Source: DAISKN01 sp964553925
GTDB lineage: Bacteria; Acidobacteriota; Vicinamibacteria; Marinacidobacterales; SMYC01
NCBI GenBank assembly: GCA_964553925.1
Contig: CAZKNR010000133.1
Coordinates: forward strand, 7,405-71,404
Length of the DNA: 64,000 nt
Reading direction: 5' to 3'
This document shows positions 58,104 through 64,000 of this stretch, one piece after another. The position numbers and the translations under genes are program-made. How positions within the stretch are numbered: the first letter of the stretch is position 1; every line of letters begins with the position of its first letter. The notes beneath the pieces were generated by a model. The model was given only the letters and a program-made list of their open reading frames with translations. It was not told the DNA's origin and did no database searches.

Positions 58104-60770
58104 ATGAAGCGAGCAGTAGTCTTTTTCGCCCTTGTTTCGGCGGCGAGCGCCTCGGCGCAGATCGAGCCTATTCCCGAGGAAAGCGGGAGCGTCGGCCTCG
58201 CGCTCCAGCTGCGGAAACTCTCTTCGGGCACGAGCTTCCTCCACACCGCCGCCCACCCGGACGACGAGGACAACGGCCTTCTGGTCCTCCTGAGCCGCGG
58301 CCGGGGACACAGCGTCTCGCTTCTCACCGCGACCCGCGGGGACGGCGGACAAAACGAGATCGGTCCCGAGCTCTTCGAGGCCATCGGGATCCTCCGGACC
58401 GAGGAGCTCATGGCGGTTCACCGGATCGACGGAGTCGAGCAGTACTTCACGCGCGCCTACGAGTTCGGCTACTCCTTCAGCGTCGAGGAGACGCTCCAGA
58501 AGTGGGGGAAGGAAGAGATCCTCGGCGATTTCGTTCGCCTCCTCCGAACGCTTCGGCCCGACGTCGTGGTCTCGCTTCCCCCGGCCGGCGAAGGAGGAGG
58601 GCAGCACCACCAGACGTCCGCCATCCTCACCAAGGAAGCGTTTCGCGCCGCGGCGGATCCCGCGCGCTTCCCCGAGCAGATCGCGGAAGGCCTCAGACCC
58701 TGGCAGCCCCTCAAGCTCTACTCGCGGCGCGCGGTCGGTTCGGACCGGGGCCGGGAACGCGAAGAGAAACCGGATCCCGCTTCACTCGTCCGGATCGACA
58801 CGGGGACGTACGATCCGATTCTCGGACGCACGTATTACCAAATGGGGTCGGAGGCCCGTTCCCATCACAAGTGCCAGGGAATGGGACAACTCCAGGCTCT
58901 CGCGGGCTCGCACGAATCGGTTTTCCAGCTCGAGGACACGGTTCTGCCGAAGCGGGCCGCCGAGAGCGATCTCTTCGACGGCGTCGCCGTCGGCCTCGAT
59001 CGGCTGAAGGATTTCACCGACGCCGCGTTCGTCACCGAGGGTATCGACGCTCTTCGCGCGGAGGTCGAGGCGGCGAACGCCTCGTTCGACGCGCGGGCAC
59101 CGTGGAAGACGCTACCCCCGCTTCGGCGCGGGCTCACTCTGGTGCGCGAGCTGCGCGCGAACGTCAAGCGCAGCGACATCCCCGAAGACGCCCAGTACGA
59201 GCTCGAGCATCGCCTTCGTCCCAAGGAGGCGGATTTCGAGAAAGCCATCGCCCTCGCCCACGGCATCGATCTCCTGCCGACGGCGGACCGCGGCGAGGTC
59301 ACGCGGGGCTCGCGCCTCAAGGTCGAAGTCCAGGTGACGAACCCGAGCCCGGAGCCCGTCCGGATTCTCGCCGTCCGGATTCCCACGCCTCCGGGTTGGG
59401 GGGTTTCCGAATTCCAGGATGAGAAGACTCCGTTTCCCTCGTTTCCGGCGACCCTCGCGCGGAACGGAAAAATCAACGCCCGCTTCGACGTCGTGGTCGG
59501 AGCTGCCGCCGATTACGATCGTCCCTACTGGAAGAGAGGAGATCCGTCCATCGATCGATTCACCCTCCTCGAGCCGAAGTACTTCGGTCTTCCCTGGCGG
59601 CCGCCCTCGGTCGTCTCAGCGGTCACGTTCCGATCGGGCGAGGTCGACGTCACCGTCTCGAAGACCGTCCAGCACCGCTACCAGGGCCGCTGGGTAGGAG
59701 GGGAGAAACAGAAGCAGGTCTCGGTGCTGCCGCGGGTGTCGGTTGCGATCGCTCCCGAGGTCGTGGTCTTTCCCATAGGGGCGGACAACAGGACGAGGCC
59801 GGTCTCGGTGACCGCCCGTTACGAGGGCGTCCAGCCCGCCCTCGGGACGCTTCGTCTCGAAGCCCCTCCCGGGTTCGGCGTCGAGCCCACGGTCGCGGAT
59901 CTCTCTTTCGAGCGCGACAACCAGGCGGTGACGGTGCGCTTCCATCTGACGCCGCCCTCCGCGATCGCGAGCGGAAGTTATCGGATCCAGGCGGTCGCGC
60001 GCCTCGGAGAGGAGGAGTTCCGGGAGGGAGTCCAGGCCATCGAGTACCACCACATCCAGACCCGCTACCTCTTCCAGCCGGCCGAGGCGAGAGTGGAAGC
60101 GCTCGACGTCCAGGTCGCCCGTTCTCGCGTCGGTTTCATCGAGGGCGTCGGGGACGAGGTCCCGGTTGCGATACGCCAGCTCGGAGCGGAGCTCTCTTTC
60201 CTCGGCGAAGACGATCTCGCCGAGGGCGACCTCTCGCAGTACGACGTCATCGTGACCGGGGTCCGCGCCTACTTGAACCGGCAGGATCTGCGCGCCTACA
60301 ACCAGAGACTCCTCGACTACGTCGCCGAGGGGGGAACGCTCCTCGTCCAGTACAACAAGCTCGAGTTCAACGAAGCGCAGTGGGGTCCGTATCCGAAGAA
60401 GGTAAGCAACAACCGGGTGACGGTCGAGGAAGCGCCCATCCAGATTCTGGTTCCCGACCACCCGGTCTTCACCGTGCCGAACCGGATCACCGCGGAAGAT
60501 TGGGGAGGCTGGGTCCAGGAGCGGGGACTCTACTTCCTCGCGGAGGAGGGCGACCCGCGTTACCAGGATCTCCTCGCCGCGGAAGATCCCTGGGAGTACA
60601 ACAAAGGCGTGAAGAAGGGAATGCTGGTCGAAGCGCGCTACGGCAAGGGGCGGTGGATTTACATCGGACTCGGCCTGTTCCGGCAGCTTCCCGCGGGCGT
60701 TCCCTCCGCGTACAAGCTCTTCGCGAACCTCCTGAGCCTCGGAAAATCGAGAGCGGCCCCCGCCGAGTAG
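58104..60770 (+). CDS. Secreted LmbE/PIG-L-type deacetylase with C-terminal beta and GATase-like domains
   Basis: The 888-residue protein has a signal peptide (MKRAVVFFALVSAASASAQ). The LmbE-like domain (residues 40-280) has the metal motif LHTAAHPDDEDNG, GDGGQNEIG, the RTEELMAVHRIDG segment, and the distal GGGQHHQTS with a metal His. The family removes acetyl groups from N-acetylglucosamine-type sugars. The middle (residues 390-640) has NEW3-like beta domains (NPSPEPVRILAVRIPTPPGW), and the end (residues 690-880) resembles a GATase1/ThuA-like domain (YDVIVTGVRAYLNRQDL). The exported location suggests glycan or cell-wall processing. Confidence 0.85.
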   Translation: MKRAVVFFALVSAASASAQIEPIPEESGSVGLALQLRKLSSGTSFLHTAAHPDDEDNGLLVLLSRGRGHSVSLLTATRGDGGQNEIGPELFEAIGILRTEELMAVHRIDGVEQYFTRAYEFGYSFSVEETLQKWGKEEILGDFVRLLRTLRPDVVVSLPPAGEGGGQHHQTSAILTKEAFRAAADPARFPEQIAEGLRPWQPLKLYSRRAVGSDRGREREEKPDPASLVRIDTGTYDPILGRTYYQMGSEARSHHKCQGMGQLQALAGSHESVFQLEDTVLPKRAAESDLFDGVAVGLDRLKDFTDAAFVTEGIDALRAEVEAANASFDARAPWKTLPPLRRGLTLVRELRANVKRSDIPEDAQYELEHRLRPKEADFEKAIALAHGIDLLPTADRGEVTRGSRLKVEVQVTNPSPEPVRILAVRIPTPPGWGVSEFQDEKTPFPSFPATLARNGKINARFDVVVGAAADYDRPYWKRGDPSIDRFTLLEPKYFGLPWRPPSVVSAVTFRSGEVDVTVSKTVQHRYQGRWVGGEKQKQVSVLPRVSVAIAPEVVVFPIGADNRTRPVSVTARYEGVQPALGTLRLEAPPGFGVEPTVADLSFERDNQAVTVRFHLTPPSAIASGSYRIQAVARLGEEEFREGVQAIEYHHIQTRYLFQPAEARVEALDVQVARSRVGFIEGVGDEVPVAIRQLGAELSFLGEDDLAEGDLSQYDVIVTGVRAYLNRQDLRAYNQRLLDYVAEGGTLLVQYNKLEFNEAQWGPYPKKVSNNRVTVEEAPIQILVPDHPVFTVPNRITAEDWGGWVQERGLYFLAEEGDPRYQDLLAAEDPWEYNKGVKKGMLVEARYGKGRWIYIGLGLFRQLPAGVPSAYKLFANLLSLGKSRAAPAE

Positions 60771-60779
60771 GGCCATCTA

Positions 60780-60806
60780 CATTCCCGCCATTCCTGCCAA
60801 TCCTGA
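60780..60806. repeat. Three tandem 9-bp repeats after the LmbE gene
   Basis: CATTCCCGC (60780-60788), CATTCCTGC (60789-60797) and CAATCCTGA (60798-60806) lie in the 169-bp gap before corA, starting ten bases after the LmbE stop. Confidence 0.8.
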
Positions 60807-60903
60807 TTGTCCCCCGCGCCCTCAGGCGATTCTCAACGGTTTGCTCGTAGCGATGGGACTTCGTGAGGCGCGCGTATAGCCGGAAACCCGCCGCGCGCTT
60901 CTA

Positions 60904-60931
60904 TCGACAGTGGCGACGGTGGTGCTAAGAT
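60904..60931 (+). promoter_or_regulatory. Promoter of corA, likely leaderless
   Basis: TCGACA (60904-60909) and TAAGAT (60926-60931) are spaced by 16 bp, and GTG 60940 follows eight bases after the -10 with no Shine-Dalgarno. Confidence 0.55.
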
Positions 60932-60939
60932 CTTGTCTT

Positions 60940-61911
60940 GTGATCGTCGATTGCGCCGTATACCGGGAAGGGCAGCGCCTTCCCGGCGAGTTCACCGCCG
61001 AGGCCGCCTTCAGAGCCAGCCGATCCGAGGATTCCTTCGTCTGGATCGGCCTGCACGAGCCCACGCACGAGGAGTTCGAAGCGGTGCGGATGGAGTTCGG
61101 ACTCCACGAGCTCGCGATCGAAGACGCGGTGAAGGCGCACCAGCGGCCGAAGCTCGAGAGGTACGGCGAATCCCTGCTCCTGGTTCTCAAGACCGCCCGA
61201 TACGTGGAGAAGGACGAAGTCATCCAGACGGGAGAGATCCTTCTCTTTCTCGGTGAGGGCTTCATCGTCGCCGTTCGCCACGGGGAGGCGAGCGGGCTGA
61301 AAGAGGTCCGAAAGAGCCTGGAGCATCGGCCGGACTTCCTCGCTTATGGCCCGAGCGCGGTTCTTTACGGCATCGTCGATCGGGTCGTCGACGACTATCT
61401 CCCGGTGGTCGCCGGACTCGAGGACGACATCGAAGAGGTCGAGGCCGAAGTCTTCAGCAGCGTCCGCACCAATCCCGTCGAGCGGATCTACTACCTCAAG
61501 CGTGAGGTGCTGGAGTTTCGGAGGGGCACGGCCCCGCTCCTGATGCCGCTCAATCAGCTCGCCGTCCAGCCCATCGCCGTCATCCGGCCCGAAGTCCGCG
61601 AGTACTTCCGCGACGTCTACGACCATTGCCTTCGGGTCAACGAGCAGGTGGAATCGTTTCGCGACCTCCTCACCAGCATCCTCGAGGCCAACCTCACCCA
61701 GATGAACATCCGCCAGAACGAGGACATGAGGCGCATCTCGGCCTGGGTGGCGATCGCCGTCGTTCCCACGATGGTCGGCGGCATCTATGGGATGAACTTC
61801 GAGTACATGCCCGAGCTCCACTCTCCCCTTGGCTATCCCCTGGCGCTTCTCGGAATGTTCGTCATCTGCACCAGCATGTACGTTTTCTTCCGCAAGCGGG
61901 ACTGGCTCTGA
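60940..61911 (+). CDS. corA: CorA-family magnesium/cobalt transporter
   Basis: The 323-residue protein has the soluble N-terminal domain (VIVDCAVYREGQRLP, DSFVWIGLHEPTHEEF), the long stalk helix with IRQNEDMRRISAWVAIAVVP, and two C-terminal helices with the selectivity motif GMN in GGIYGMNFEYMPEL. The end FFRKRDWL is the usual basic tail. CorA forms a pentameric Mg2+ channel. The start could be GTG 60910, but homologues begin MIVDCAVY, which fits GTG 60940. The phosphorylase gene starts four bases after its stop. Confidence 0.93.
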   Translation: MIVDCAVYREGQRLPGEFTAEAAFRASRSEDSFVWIGLHEPTHEEFEAVRMEFGLHELAIEDAVKAHQRPKLERYGESLLLVLKTARYVEKDEVIQTGEILLFLGEGFIVAVRHGEASGLKEVRKSLEHRPDFLAYGPSAVLYGIVDRVVDDYLPVVAGLEDDIEEVEAEVFSSVRTNPVERIYYLKREVLEFRRGTAPLLMPLNQLAVQPIAVIRPEVREYFRDVYDHCLRVNEQVESFRDLLTSILEANLTQMNIRQNEDMRRISAWVAIAVVPTMVGGIYGMNFEYMPELHSPLGYPLALLGMFVICTSMYVFFRKRDWL

Positions 61912-61914
61912 ACC

Positions 61915-64000
<2,086 letters not shown>

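Overview
The window is about 64 kb of GC-rich, densely packed bacterial chromosome. The gene content fits Acidobacteriota (a Vicinamibacteria or Thermoanaerobaculia type lineage): an ECF sigma factor paired with a eukaryote-like Ser/Thr kinase, a secreted LmbE deacetylase, DUF4388 and TPR/carboxypeptidase-regulatory proteins, fused IcmF mutase, glycolate oxidase GlcDEF and a long scpA-scpB-rluB-cmk-rpsA-ihf block. This placement is inference from gene content; there is no rRNA gene in the window.

Left end (1-4390): the start of a MEMO1-like gene, tRNA-Ser(GCU) and tRNA-Gln(CUG), then a small accessory segment. It holds an AbiEi-type antitoxin with a four-half-site operator and only a remnant behind it, an AlkD-type DNA repair protein, an AHSA1-ArsR pair with a direct-repeat operator, and a 5'-truncated second AHSA1 gene. 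From 4391 to 16834 the minus strand carries haem genes (hemE, hemG), a DUF4388 protein, ComEC, an exported protein, RlmD, a BirA fusion without a normal start codon and a response regulator. A TPR lipoprotein-like or exported protein lies on the plus strand.

From 16427 to 32555 nearly everything is on the minus strand: a B12-binding protein with IcmF, IHF/HU, ribosomal protein S1, Cmk, RluB, ScpB, ScpA, TrpS, UvrC, a VapC remnant, a radical SAM protein, LolA and an ABC exporter pair. From 32686 to 43160 follow a quinone oxidoreductase, glcDEF, a four-gene pterin operon (YjbQ, QueD/PTPS, FolE, SDR) that could make tetrahydrobiopterin, a polytopic NnrS-like membrane protein, a secreted amidohydrolase, a PPOX protein and a CDGSH protein.

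Right part (43206-64000): an adenylosuccinate-lyase-family enzyme with a lipoprotein, a ClpC-like AAA+ unfoldase divergent from an ECF sigma factor and its overlapping kinase, an NTF2-like protein, DapF with a replaced catalytic cysteine, a CPBP protease, a beta-propeller protein, Dtd, a large helical-repeat Ser/Thr kinase, a sodium:solute symporter with an unlisted 41-residue companion, a zinc-ribbon protein, a secreted LmbE deacetylase, CorA, and glycogen phosphorylase running off the end.

Three patterns cross the window. Short 9-bp tandem repeats with a different unit at each site occur near gene ends and in disordered protein regions. A GC-rich palindrome with compensated arm changes forms the 3' coding ends of both rluB and uvrC in the same reading frame. 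Several genes have a -10-like hexamer only 6-9 nt before the start codon and no Shine-Dalgarno sequence, which suggests leaderless mRNAs. No CRISPR array, insertion sequence, prophage or replication origin was seen.
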